Below, piece after piece: positions 8,420 through 17,746 of a stretch of DNA of 64,000 nt. The stretch spans positions 124,001 through 188,000 of the forward strand of contig CAYSAU010000002.1 in assembly GCA_964429135.1 (NCBI GenBank), read 5' to 3'. The notes under the pieces are model-generated. The model had not been told where the DNA came from, ran no database searches, and saw only the letters and a program-made list of their open reading frames with translations. The number at the start of each line of letters is the position of its first letter. Positions within the stretch are counted from its first letter, which is position 1. The DNA is from CAZSDU01 sp964429135. GTDB taxonomy: Bacteria; Bacteroidota; Bacteroidia; Bacteroidales; FEN-979. A program made the translations under genes and the position numbers.

Positions 8420-9627
8420 CGAATGATCAGTTTTCCTGTAAATACATCCTGATTAGTGCGGATGTTTATTACGCAGAGTCCAGGCTGGAGGTGAGGAAGT
8501 GAAATGGTGTTAGAACCGGTGATTAAGTCATGGGTCATCATTTCTTTTCCTTCGATGGTGAAGATGTGGAGTGTACCAGGAACGGACAACCCATCGATAT
8601 GTAGTACGCGGTTTACAGGGTTTGGATAGATACTGAGGTAAATCCCGTTAATTTCCTGGAAACCTTGGCTGGAATCAGTAAATTTGGATACTCCGTTGCC
8701 CGTGGCAATCCATATGTTATCCTTTTTGTCAACAGCAATCCTCCTGACTAAACCGTCCACTAACCCGTCTGTCACAGTGTAGGATTTCCATGTCGAATTA
8801 AAAAACTTGGATATTCCACCATCCTGGGTATAGGTATCGTAAATACCAAACCACATCGTCCCTTTGGAATCCATGGCAATATCCTGTATATAATTATTCA
8901 TCAGACCATCCGAAGAACGGTAGGTTTTTTGCCATTGTCCCAAACTGTCGAAAACCCCCACGCCATTAAAAGTACCGATCCATTTGGAATTTTCCTCCCC
9001 GATCGAAATCGCCAGAATATTATTATCGGGAAGGCTATCGGCGACAGTATAATTGATGAAGTTTATCCCATCAAATTTTGACAATCCTCCCAGCCATGTT
9101 CCAATCCAGATGTTCCCATGAGAATCGGGAGTGATATAACTGATCATGTTATTAGGCAAACCTTCGACAGTGGTGTAATTGACCCATGTCTGACCGTTAA
9201 AATGAGAGATACCCGCGTTAGTACCAATCCAGATGCTCCCGTCAGGATCACCGGCAAGGTAATTTATGGTATTGCTTGGCAGCCCATCGGCCATAGTGTA
9301 TGAAGTCCAGACACTCCCATCAAATTGATTAAGTCCCATTTCTGTTCCTGCCCATACTCCATCATGAATGTCAACGGCCATGCAGGTGATGTAATTATCT
9401 GTGAGTCCATTTGCCGTTGTGTATGTTTTCCAGATGGTGTCGTTGAACATTGCAACACCTCCCTGGGTGCCAAACCATTTATGATTGAAAGAATCGATGG
9501 CGATGCCATTCACGTTATCGGCAGGCATTCCATCGGCAGTAGTGTAGTTTGTAAATTGCTGGGCTTTGACGCAAATGGAAAAAAGAACCAGAAGAAGAAA
9601 CAGCATTTTGCTAATGATTTTTTTCAT
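8416..9627 (-). CDS. T9SS-exported Reg_prop beta-propeller protein
   Basis: A 403-residue protein with a signal peptide (1-22, ending VKAQ). About seven or eight repeats follow, each of the form W(I/F)GT..G(V/I)S.F...W..YT..DGLP.N.I, the two-component-regulator-propeller (Reg_prop) repeat that forms beta-propellers in hybrid sensor kinases. Here the propeller stands alone, without membrane or kinase domain. The C-terminus is a type IX sorting domain (IYPNPVNRVLHIDG to GKLIIR), so the propeller is displayed on or shed from the cell surface. It overlaps the CotH gene by 4 bases and follows the arylsulfotransferase-like gene by 12 bases. It may bind a polymer or protein; no catalytic motif is seen. 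Confidence 0.82.
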   Translation of the reverse strand: MKKIISKMLFLLLVLFSICVKAQQFTNYTTADGMPADNVNGIAIDSFNHKWFGTQGGVAMFNDTIWKTYTTANGLTDNYITCMAVDIHDGVWAGTEMGLNQFDGSVWTSYTMADGLPSNTINYLAGDPDGSIWIGTNAGISHFNGQTWVNYTTVEGLPNNMISYITPDSHGNIWIGTWLGGLSKFDGINFINYTVADSLPDNNILAISIGEENSKWIGTFNGVGVFDSLGQWQKTYRSSDGLMNNYIQDIAMDSKGTMWFGIYDTYTQDGGISKFFNSTWKSYTVTDGLVDGLVRRIAVDKKDNIWIATGNGVSKFTDSSQGFQEINGIYLSIYPNPVNRVLHIDGLSVPGTLHIFTIEGKEMMTHDLITGSNTISLPHLQPGLCVINIRTNQDVFTGKLIIR

Positions 9628-9639
9628 ATTGTTTGGATA

Positions 9640-11568
9640 TTAATGCGCAATACATATTTTTTTATGAATTAACTCATGGTGATCAATGTTAATGACAAGG
9701 TAATAGATCCCTGAAACCAGCCATGAAAGATCGAGTATCGTTTGCCCTTTTTGTGACCCTAATTTCTGCCCCATCGAATTAAAGATATGTGTCTCATATT
9801 GATTAGAAGACCCGTCGGGTAAAATTATATATATTCGGCCATCAGACGGGATGGGATAAACGAGGATACCATTGTTTATTGTTGATTCCTTGACGCTGAC
9901 AATGATATATGGAGCTGATAATTCTGAGATACATTGATTCTGGTCGGTTACCTGAACCTGGTAGCTTCCTGTTTGTTGTGGAAAATATACCTGGTCATTG
10001 GCTCCTGTAATCGCTACACCATTGAGAAACCACTGATTTCCAAGGGATGAACTTGAAACCAGTGAATCACCGCTCTGAGTAATCACGGGTGCTGGCGGAA
10101 TCTGATTCACAGTAATGGTCACAGAGCCGGTTGCGCTACAAGGCCCATTGGTAACCGTGATATAATAAGTTGTATTTACCAAAGGGGTAACCAGAGGGTT
10201 TTTATTATTTGAGGTAAATCCTGGAGGATCTGAAGTCCAGGAATAAGTATAAGCATCTCCACCTGTTACTGTCACGTCAAGCTGAGAAGATTCTCCCTGG
10301 CATATCGATGTTGGTAAAGCACTTGCTGTGCAAGTGTAATTTCCCGTAATATAGCAGGGAGGATATCTGAAAGATTGGGCAATGTTAGCTCCGACAGCTT
10401 TGGACCAGACCGTGTTTTGATCGGGATCGATTTCATAAATATAACCCGACATTCCGATGCAGATCAGCGTATTCCCATTGGGGAATTGTTGGGAGTTGCC
10501 ATTGTCCGGGGACATATTTCCGCTGTAAGTATGTCGCCAGTCATAAGTGGCAGGTGAATAGGCAATCCCAGGAGTATAGGCGTAATTGTACCCATTGTAA
10601 GGAGGGTGGATTAAATCCACACAGGTTTTTCCACCGGTTCCTCCTTTGTTGTTATATCCGGCAATGAAATTGGGAAACAAAGGATTGTCGGTCGTGACCC
10701 AATGAGCATCATGAACAACATTGAAATCAGCAGTACCGGGTGCCTGGTAAGCAGGGGGATTTCCCCAACGATAGAGAATATCTCCTCCCTTTCCTGAATT
10801 TCCACCACTATGTGATGCAGCCTGAGCTGTTGTTGTACTATGATCAATCACATATATTTCATTCAATGCATGGGAACTGAAAACGATCTGATCCAGTGCG
10901 GCATTATAATCAATCCCGTTCATATGCATCCAGTCCTTTGATGTTTTATAATTAATATTTAATAATTCTGGATGATCTGCCACGATTCCATAATTATTTT
11001 TCGATGGATCAAATTGCTGAATAAGATGGTCCCAGGCATGCCATTCCCATACAACGGTTCCCGCGTTTGTTCCGCTTGGCTGAATCTCCACGATCTTATC
11101 CGGCCACATTTCTATGCTTTGAGAGCAACCTGCCTGAGTCACCTGTGCTGGTGTTTTCCGTTCATAGGCAATGAGGAGAACATTTCCATTCGGCATGGAA
11201 TGGATGTCGTGGTGGGAACAATAATCCTGGGTGGAATAAATAAAATCCCATAAGATATTTCCATCCCAGTCCACTTTTTGAACCTCACCAGATATTGGGC
11301 CACCATTGAAATAATTTCCCTGCTTTTCAATAGTTCTTAATAGAACGCCATCTACAAGGAGGTATGTTGCATAACAGGTTCTGCTGTTTGCACTGAATGT
11401 CCAGGAATGATAAGTGTTTCCGCTTATATCAATCAGATAGGCCCTGGTGCCGCCCTGAGGAAAATATAGGGTATATCCATCATAGGGTTGCTGACCAAAG
11501 GCGGAGACCGTCAACACCAAAAATAGGATGAGAAAACCAATACCATATTTGAAAAGAATAGGTTTCAT
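9640..11568 (-). CDS. T9SS-exported arylsulfotransferase-like protein with Ig-like domain
   Basis: I chose the ATG at 11568, because it begins directly with a signal peptide (MKPILFKYGIGFLILFLVL to AFGQ); an ATG at 11604 would add 12 residues. Residues up to about 415 form a propeller of the arylsulfotransferase (ASST/Arylsulfotran_2) type rich in conserved histidines: HHDIHSMPNGN, WEWHAWDH, DWMHMNGIDYN, SSHALNEIYVIDH and VVHDAHWV. An Ig-like or PKD-like module with Cys pairs follows, then a T9SS sorting domain (VYPIPSDGRIYIIL). ASSTs move sulfate between phenolic compounds through a His intermediate; whether this copy does is not clear. It lies 1-40 bases downstream of its paralogue at 11606-13087. 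Confidence 0.75.
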   Translation of the reverse strand: MKPILFKYGIGFLILFLVLTVSAFGQQPYDGYTLYFPQGGTRAYLIDISGNTYHSWTFSANSRTCYATYLLVDGVLLRTIEKQGNYFNGGPISGEVQKVDWDGNILWDFIYSTQDYCSHHDIHSMPNGNVLLIAYERKTPAQVTQAGCSQSIEMWPDKIVEIQPSGTNAGTVVWEWHAWDHLIQQFDPSKNNYGIVADHPELLNINYKTSKDWMHMNGIDYNAALDQIVFSSHALNEIYVIDHSTTTAQAASHSGGNSGKGGDILYRWGNPPAYQAPGTADFNVVHDAHWVTTDNPLFPNFIAGYNNKGGTGGKTCVDLIHPPYNGYNYAYTPGIAYSPATYDWRHTYSGNMSPDNGNSQQFPNGNTLICIGMSGYIYEIDPDQNTVWSKAVGANIAQSFRYPPCYITGNYTCTASALPTSICQGESSQLDVTVTGGDAYTYSWTSDPPGFTSNNKNPLVTPLVNTTYYITVTNGPCSATGSVTITVNQIPPAPVITQSGDSLVSSSSLGNQWFLNGVAITGANDQVYFPQQTGSYQVQVTDQNQCISELSAPYIIVSVKESTINNGILVYPIPSDGRIYIILPDGSSNQYETHIFNSMGQKLGSQKGQTILDLSWLVSGIYYLVINIDHHELIHKKICIAH

Positions 11569-11605
11569 GTACAATGCCGGAGTTATAGGGGGCATGAATT
11601 TCATG

Positions 11606-13087
11606 TTACTTTTTTATTACCTTTAAACGATAGGCAGAACTTCCCTGGAAGAAGCATAAAATATATAATCCGTCAGGCATGTTTTCCATGGAAATTTCTT
11701 TATTTCCTTTCCCTGAAAAGACGTCGCTGAAAACAACTTTTCCTAACATTGAATAAATAGTCAGACCGGTCTCTTGATCAGCTTCAACAGATTTTATTTC
11801 AATGGTAATATTTCCTGAAGTTGGATTCGGAAAAACGTTGATTGCCGAGGAGAGCTTATCTTGGGTGGGGATTCCTGTGACATAGGAAGATGAATAACGG
11901 TAAGCTTTTGCAACCGTTCCTCCGGCAGTATAAGACCAAAGCAGGTTCTGGTTCGCATCAATTTCATAGATATATCCGGTCGAAGCGATACAAATCAGCA
12001 TATTCCCATTGGGTAACTGCTGAGAACTTGATTGATCATTGGCATTTGACAAGCATGTGTGACGCCAGGTAACCGCTGCAGGTTCAAAGGATGATCCAGG
12101 ATTTAGGAAATAATGGTATCCATCGTATGGCGGAGATATGATATCTACCGTGGAATGATTTCCGCTCTGGCCTTTATTGTTAAATCCAACAAGGTAATTG
12201 GCCATCGGGCAGGATGACGGGATCCAGTGTGCATCATGGACTACTCTGAACACCTGAGTGGATGATGATCCTGAATTGTAGGCGGCAGGGTTCCCCCAAC
12301 GATACAGGATGTCACCTCCTTTCCCGGAATTTCCCCCAGTATGTCCGGCGGCTTCCTCCGTGGTAGTACTGTGGTCAATAACGTACATCTCATTCAGGTT
12401 ATGGGAACTTATAACAATCTGGTCCAGAGCGGAGTTATAATCAATGCCATTGGAATGCATCCAATCTTGAGCTTGTAAGTAGTTGATGTTGAGTAATTCC
12501 GGATGATCGGCCACAGTCCCGTAATTATTTTTTGAAGCATCATATTCCTGAATTAAGTGATCCCATGCATGCCATTCCCAGACAATATTCCCCCCGCTGG
12601 TCCCTTGTGGCTGCACTTCAATGATCTTATCCGGCCACATGACGATATTTTTTATACCTCCCGATTGTTTAACTTCAGCAGCAGATTTGACTTCGTAGGA
12701 AATGAGTAATACGTTCCCATTGGGCATGGGATGTATGTCGTGATGAGTACAATAGGAAGCCGTTGAATATATGTACTGCCAACATATATTTCCATTCCAG
12801 TCAATATCCTGAATCATCCCGGTCATGGCGGCTCCCATTAATTGGTTCCCCTGATATTGTACGGAACGCATCACATGCTGGTTAGGTAACAGGTAAACAG
12901 AATATCCGTTTTGCCTGTTGGTTGACCAGGAATGGTAAATACTTTTATTCATATCCAGCAAGTAGATATTATTGTTGCCCATCTTCCCATACAGGGTATA
13001 ACCATCATAAGTTTGACCGGATATATTACCAGGATATCCAGTGAATGCTAAAATCAAGATCAGGACAATGCAAACTTTTTTATTCAT
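11606..13087 (-). CDS. T9SS-exported arylsulfotransferase-like protein
   Basis: A 493-residue secreted paralogue of the preceding entry. It has a signal peptide (1-24) and the same propeller with the same His motifs (HHDIHPMPNGN, WEWHAWDHLIQ, DWMHSNGIDYN, SSHNLNEMYVIDH, VVHDAHWI). It lacks the Ig-like insert and passes directly into a T9SS sorting domain (VFPNPTSGNITIEI, ending RLKVIKK). The two copies differ throughout, so they are an old tandem duplication rather than an assembly artefact. The upstream 148 bases hold no gene, and a promoter for the T9SS gene series may lie there, although I could not find a convincing -7 match. Function is inferred from the family only. Confidence 0.75.
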   Translation of the reverse strand: MNKKVCIVLILILAFTGYPGNISGQTYDGYTLYGKMGNNNIYLLDMNKSIYHSWSTNRQNGYSVYLLPNQHVMRSVQYQGNQLMGAAMTGMIQDIDWNGNICWQYIYSTASYCTHHDIHPMPNGNVLLISYEVKSAAEVKQSGGIKNIVMWPDKIIEVQPQGTSGGNIVWEWHAWDHLIQEYDASKNNYGTVADHPELLNINYLQAQDWMHSNGIDYNSALDQIVISSHNLNEMYVIDHSTTTEEAAGHTGGNSGKGGDILYRWGNPAAYNSGSSSTQVFRVVHDAHWIPSSCPMANYLVGFNNKGQSGNHSTVDIISPPYDGYHYFLNPGSSFEPAAVTWRHTCLSNANDQSSSQQLPNGNMLICIASTGYIYEIDANQNLLWSYTAGGTVAKAYRYSSSYVTGIPTQDKLSSAINVFPNPTSGNITIEIKSVEADQETGLTIYSMLGKVVFSDVFSGKGNKEISMENMPDGLYILCFFQGSSAYRLKVIKK

Positions 13088-13235
13088 GGATGAATGGATT
13101 TGGAAATTAGAAATGATAAAAATAAGATCATCAGTAGTTTAAATATCAGAAATTCGGTAAATAGCATGTTTTTACCGGTTAATGACAAGGTTTGAATATA
13201 CTATGGGATATCTTGATTCTAATGAATAAAACCTT

Positions 13236-14048
13236 CTATTTCTGAATGATTCTGATATACATGGTGTCGGCATTGATCCCGGTGAAAATTCCAAGGCCGT
13301 TTTCAATATTGGATGGTGGTTCTTCAAAACTTTGAGAATTACTTGCCTGACGCATGAAAAAGGTGCTATATTCAGGATTAATATGGTAAAGGATAATCCG
13401 GTTTTTCCCGAAATACCTGAACATCATTGGTTGTATGTTGAGCGCGTTTCCGGTGACCGGTTGTGAAGCGAAGATATCGTTAGATGGTATGGAATCTTTG
13501 ATGATAGGAATCAGGTTTTCCTCCAGGCATTCTGCTGTGATAAGATAATAGCTTGCATCTGCGTTGGTCCAGGTGATCTCCACAGGAGAAGGATGGGTAT
13601 TGGAGGGATTATCCGGATCGAACTGGTAGATGGAAATAACGGTGTCAGAAATAGTCACTCCGGTTGGTTTGACAGGAATAATGGTTTCTGAACTGACTTC
13701 ATGTTCATTGTAAATCATGCGCATTTTGTACATACTGTCAGGGATTACCTCTAGCAAAGAAAGGCTATCGGCGTAAATTCCATTGCCGATAGAGATGAGC
13801 TTATGTTCTTTATTCCCGCTGATAATATATACCTCAAGATGATTAAGGTCGATGGTAGATGAGTCTTGTTCTGCCTGGTAAGGTATTTTATGTGATATTT
13901 TAATAGTGACGGGATTACCCGGAGAAAGATAAGCTTCTATTACAGGCAGATCCTCGAAACCATCCACAAGGTTTTTCTGACAGGATGTAAAAGTCAAAGC
14001 AAGAATTTGTAATAATAGAATGTATTTGACATTGAACTTATGTTTCAT
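13236..14048 (-). CDS. DUF4249 family lipoprotein
   Basis: A 270-residue lipoprotein with a signal peptide ending in TFTSC (Cys23). The pattern VIEAYLSPGNPVTIKI near the N-terminus, followed by domains of Ig-like strands, is typical of DUF4249 proteins of Bacteroidota. These are encoded immediately downstream of TonB-dependent receptors and probably act as surface partners, in the way SusD works with SusC, though the family is not studied. Here it follows the receptor by 18 bases. The substrate is unknown. Confidence 0.75.
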   Translation of the reverse strand: MKHKFNVKYILLLQILALTFTSCQKNLVDGFEDLPVIEAYLSPGNPVTIKISHKIPYQAEQDSSTIDLNHLEVYIISGNKEHKLISIGNGIYADSLSLLEVIPDSMYKMRMIYNEHEVSSETIIPVKPTGVTISDTVISIYQFDPDNPSNTHPSPVEITWTNADASYYLITAECLEENLIPIIKDSIPSNDIFASQPVTGNALNIQPMMFRYFGKNRIILYHINPEYSTFFMRQASNSQSFEEPPSNIENGLGIFTGINADTMYIRIIQK

Positions 14049-14066
14049 GGCTTATGCTGAAAGGGA

Positions 14067-16826
14067 TTATCTGAGTTTAAGTGTTAACGTAAGGTTCGGT
14101 GTAAAACCCAGGAAAAGCTTATTGCTTTCAATAATATTGTCATCGATGATCTGGAACTCTTTGTACCAAACATTCCTGCGGTTGTAAACATTGAAAATGG
14201 ATAAACCGATATTGCCCCATTCATTCTTGGTCTCACGTGAGCGCAAATGGTAGTTAACAGCAATATCTAGGCGATGATAGTCCGGCAGTCTGCTACTGTT
14301 TTTCGATCCGAAATCAATATACACTTTTTCCGTCCCATTCAGAAGATTGACGGTATAGGCCCCATCGGGGGCTGTATAGGGTCGTCCGCTTGCAAATAAC
14401 CAGGTAGCCGAGAAACTCCATTTTTTATAATCGTAAAGCGCAACGATCTTAAACTCATTACTAACATCCTGTGCAGCAGGGAAGTAATTATTACCGTAAA
14501 TGGCAATCTTGTTTTTCACTTCACCTAAGGTATAGCTCACCCAGCCGGTGAGATTTCCGAACTTTTTTTGTACCAGAAATTCCACGCCTGTGGAGTAGCC
14601 GGTACCCGTAAAAAAATTTTCAGCATAAGTTGTTCCTTCCCGGGTAGGCATAAACCTCAGGGAATATTCAGTAACCCCGTCAATGGCTTTATAATAAGCT
14701 TCAATGCTGGCAAGGAAGCTTCGGTTTTCATAACTAATTCCCACGATATAATGCCATGCTGAGCTTACAGGGATGCTGTTCCCGTTCGACAGTATCCAGA
14801 AATCACGGTTCCCGTTCAGGATGTCTTCCCTGACAACCCGATTGGCGAACTGGCAATACTTACCGGTTTCTGCAACCAGTTTGACTTTACTGTTAAGGTT
14901 ATAGGAAACAGAAACCCGGGGTTCAAAATACACTTTCCCGGTCGGGGAGAAATAGGTAAACCTAAGCCCGGGAGTTATCGATAATTTTGCTTTAAACAAT
15001 TTTATTTTATCCTGAAAATATCCACCTCCCAAAAAGCCGTTCTCATTTTTATTTAATACAATGCTGGTATCATTTTCGCCAAAATTATAGGCGATAATGT
15101 AATTTGTGAAAAATATTCCGAAACCAAGTTGGTTATTGCTGTGTAGTCCGAATGAATAATCGCTTTTCAGGCTTAAATCAACCAGGTTATTGTTTTCAAG
15201 GATTCCGGAATTGAAACTTCCCGGACCCCCTTCTCCACCACTGGTGGTTCCGCTGCTTTCACGTTCACGATGACTATAATAATTCGAAAAACTGAGAAGG
15301 CTTGTTCCATAGAGCCTGGTATTCCAGTTCCTGGTCCACCTCAGACCCGTACCGAAATTTCCATAACTGGTCAGATCGGAATTCTCCATGTTAAAATTGA
15401 ACCCTCCGGTGCTTCCGGATGAATTTGCCATATTAACCCCATTATCTATTTTATCAGTGCCATTATAAAAACTGAGGGAAACGATATCTTTCGGGCTGGG
15501 GCGGTAAGTTAGTTTTGCATTTAAATCATAAAAATAGGAGGTTACCGTTGAAGTCAGTGTGGGTCCCCCTCCCGGTGGTTCTTTCCCTCCATGCATGGAA
15601 ACCTGTTTTACATCGCTCATAATGTTAAACTGCTTGAATATTTTATCATACAGCAATCCCTGATAAGATCGCCTGAAGGCAAACAGGGAAGTAAAACGCT
15701 TTCCGATCGGGATTTCCGCGTAAATATTAAAGCTCAGCAGGCTGATATCACCGCCGATGTTAAATCCTTTGGAATTCCCGTCTTTCCCAGTAATTTCAGT
15801 GACACTTGATAAACGTCCGCCGTATTTCGACTCAAATCCGCCTTTTAGTAATTGAACATCTTTGATGGCGTTGGAGTTGAACGCTGAAAAGAAACCATAA
15901 AGGTGGTCGACCTGATAAACAGTAAAGCCGTCATAGAGCAAAAGATTCTGATCGGGTGTACCCCCTCTGACATACAGGTTGGAGGATGATTCATTGGCGG
16001 CGGAAACTCCGGGTAAAAGCTGAAACGAACGAATTATGTCCTGCTCTCCAATATTTGGCAGGGATGATAACTTCTGTGGGGTCAGTTTCAATGTACTGAT
16101 TTTATCATTGGTATGCATCAATTGATCCTGGTCCCCTTTGATAACTACTTCTTGAAGGGTTTGTGCATTGGATTCCATTTCAATGAGGAGGTTTGCTACC
16201 GGCAATTCAGGAGTCAGATAAATGGGAACTGTATTGTACCCGATATAACTGACCAGAAGGGTGGAAGTATCGCTTGGAACATTGATCAGGGTGAAATAGC
16301 CATCGGCATTGGTAAAGGTTCCGATGACTGTTCCTTTGACTCCGACATTAGCGTAAGGCAAGGCTTCCCCGGTTTGTTTATCCCTGACCAGTCCACTCAG
16401 ATTAAACTTATTTTTAATGGCTGGTCCGGTAAATGTCTTTGTTTTCTTTGTCTCCTGGGGTTTTGAAGTTAACTGCTCGTATTTATTTTCAATATGAATG
16501 ATAGAATCCGTGGTTTGATACCATTTAAGTTTATTTTCGCCACATTGCTGGGTCAGGAACAAAGACAAGGGTTTTTTAATTGGTCTTTCATTGACTTCGA
16601 ACTGGCTCAATAATTCCCGGTCATATGCAAATCTCAGGTGATTGGTGACTGAAATTTCATCCAACACCTTGTCAAGGGTAGTGATATATAGCTTATCCAC
16701 TAGAATTTTACTCAGGTCCTGGGCATATCCTGATTGAGAAAAAAGCAACAAAACGAGCAGGAATGTCGGGATTGTTTTATGAAAAAATCGCCAAGGCATC
16801 AATTTTTGCTTGAATGAAAAAATCAC
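14067..16826 (-). CDS. TonB-dependent receptor with STN and carboxypeptidase-regulatory domains
   Basis: A 919-residue outer-membrane receptor. In order: signal peptide (about 10-35, ending GYAQ), a secretin/TonB N-terminal (STN) domain (about 38-112), a carboxypeptidase-regulatory-like beta-sandwich (about 141-220), the plug (about 228-345, with the typical LPNIGEQDIIRSFQLLPGV and SNLYVRGGTPDQNLLLYDG segments, of which I quote parts), and a beta-barrel to the C-terminus. The STN domain suggests that ligand binding can signal to an anti-sigma factor, but no FecI/FecR genes are nearby. The DUF4249 lipoprotein follows. Substrate import across the outer membrane, driven by TonB, is the family role; the ligand cannot be predicted. 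Confidence 0.92.
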   Translation of the reverse strand: MIFSFKQKLMPWRFFHKTIPTFLLVLLLFSQSGYAQDLSKILVDKLYITTLDKVLDEISVTNHLRFAYDRELLSQFEVNERPIKKPLSLFLTQQCGENKLKWYQTTDSIIHIENKYEQLTSKPQETKKTKTFTGPAIKNKFNLSGLVRDKQTGEALPYANVGVKGTVIGTFTNADGYFTLINVPSDTSTLLVSYIGYNTVPIYLTPELPVANLLIEMESNAQTLQEVVIKGDQDQLMHTNDKISTLKLTPQKLSSLPNIGEQDIIRSFQLLPGVSAANESSSNLYVRGGTPDQNLLLYDGFTVYQVDHLYGFFSAFNSNAIKDVQLLKGGFESKYGGRLSSVTEITGKDGNSKGFNIGGDISLLSFNIYAEIPIGKRFTSLFAFRRSYQGLLYDKIFKQFNIMSDVKQVSMHGGKEPPGGGPTLTSTVTSYFYDLNAKLTYRPSPKDIVSLSFYNGTDKIDNGVNMANSSGSTGGFNFNMENSDLTSYGNFGTGLRWTRNWNTRLYGTSLLSFSNYYSHRERESSGTTSGGEGGPGSFNSGILENNNLVDLSLKSDYSFGLHSNNQLGFGIFFTNYIIAYNFGENDTSIVLNKNENGFLGGGYFQDKIKLFKAKLSITPGLRFTYFSPTGKVYFEPRVSVSYNLNSKVKLVAETGKYCQFANRVVREDILNGNRDFWILSNGNSIPVSSAWHYIVGISYENRSFLASIEAYYKAIDGVTEYSLRFMPTREGTTYAENFFTGTGYSTGVEFLVQKKFGNLTGWVSYTLGEVKNKIAIYGNNYFPAAQDVSNEFKIVALYDYKKWSFSATWLFASGRPYTAPDGAYTVNLLNGTEKVYIDFGSKNSSRLPDYHRLDIAVNYHLRSRETKNEWGNIGLSIFNVYNRRNVWYKEFQIIDDNIIESNKLFLGFTPNLTLTLKLR

Positions 16827-16959
16827 TGATCTGTGGTTGGTGTATACAGGTCTAAGAAAGTGTAAAACTATTTAAGCAAAACGGATTAATTCCTGCCAAT
16901 AGGTGAATAGGTGAATTTTACCGGTAATCAGTGAATGAAGCAGACCCGGATCCGGAAAA

Positions 16960-17694
16960 TTATTTCATGGGTTTTTTTGCTCTGAGCATTTGTCGCTTTC
17001 CCGGTGGACCAGGAAGCTTTTCAACGATGAATCCTGCAGCTTTCAAAGCTCTCGTTACAATTCCTTTGACAGAATAAGTGACCAGTATGCCACCCGAAAC
17101 CATACAACAAAAAAGGTTTCGAAAAATCTGTTCGGTCCATAAAAATGGTTGCACCTCTGGATTAAAAGCATCGAAATAGATCAGGTCGGTTTGTTTTTCA
17201 ACGGGATGAAAGTTTTCCAGGTTCTTATGAATTTTATGTAAGCTAAACAGGGGAGATATTTTTACCACTTTATTCCATGCCGTAAGGTGAAGTTTTTCAA
17301 AGAGCAACGAATTATTTGAAGAACACAACAGTTCAGGATAATTCATTTTCCGCCAGATGCTTTCTCCCAAAGGATTAGCTTCAATGGAAGTGTAATGTAT
17401 AGGTATTCCTGTTTTTTGTGCCTCAATCAGTGTCAGCAATGCATTCAGCCCGGTGCCGAAACCAATTTCAAGGAGGTTAATAACCGGATGCTCAGATGAC
17501 GGGTCATTAATGTCAGAGGAGGTTGTAATCGAATATCGCAAATCATCAATCATCCATCTAAGACCTGCTTCGATGAAAATATGCTTAGATTCCTGGATGG
17601 CGCCATAGGTCGAATGATAGTGTTCGTTCAGTTCAGGAACGAACAAGGTATGCGAGCCATCACCGGTTTTGATCAGAATGAGGCTTTCAGACAT
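16960..17694 (-). CDS. mnmD: tRNA 5-methylaminomethyl-2-thiouridine methyltransferase MnmD (MnmC N-domain type)
   Basis: A 244-residue SAM-dependent methyltransferase matching the MnmD/MnmC1 (formerly DUF752) family, which completes mnm5s2U34 in tRNA anticodons. The SAM-binding motif LLEIGFGTGLNALLTL (about 75-90), the N-terminal HYHSTYGAIQESKHIF segment and the catalytic-site motif LIYFDAFNPEVQPFLW are all present. The length fits stand-alone MnmD without the FAD oxidase half of MnmC, as usual in Bacteroidota. It lies between the TonB receptor and the E1 gene on the same strand with gaps of 133 and 52 bases. Confidence 0.88.
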   Translation of the reverse strand: MSESLILIKTGDGSHTLFVPELNEHYHSTYGAIQESKHIFIEAGLRWMIDDLRYSITTSSDINDPSSEHPVINLLEIGFGTGLNALLTLIEAQKTGIPIHYTSIEANPLGESIWRKMNYPELLCSSNNSLLFEKLHLTAWNKVVKISPLFSLHKIHKNLENFHPVEKQTDLIYFDAFNPEVQPFLWTEQIFRNLFCCMVSGGILVTYSVKGIVTRALKAAGFIVEKLPGPPGKRQMLRAKKPMK

Positions 17695-17726
17695 TGAATA
17701 TTATTAATCTTCTCAGTTTCTTTGTT

Positions 17727-17743
17727 ACTTAGTCACTTAGTCA
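17727..17743 (-). repeat. Tandem 8-mer in the mnmD-E1 gap
   Basis: The plus strand reads ACTTAGTC twice in a row plus a following A. It lies between two co-oriented genes. It resembles the short tandem words seen in intergenic gaps of many Bacteroidota genomes. No function is evident. Confidence 0.4.
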
Positions 17744-17746
17744 TTT

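Noticed and set aside
9640..13087. Tandem arylsulfotransferase-like genes as an assembly duplication
   Set aside because: The copies differ along their whole length and one has an extra domain, so they are real paralogues.
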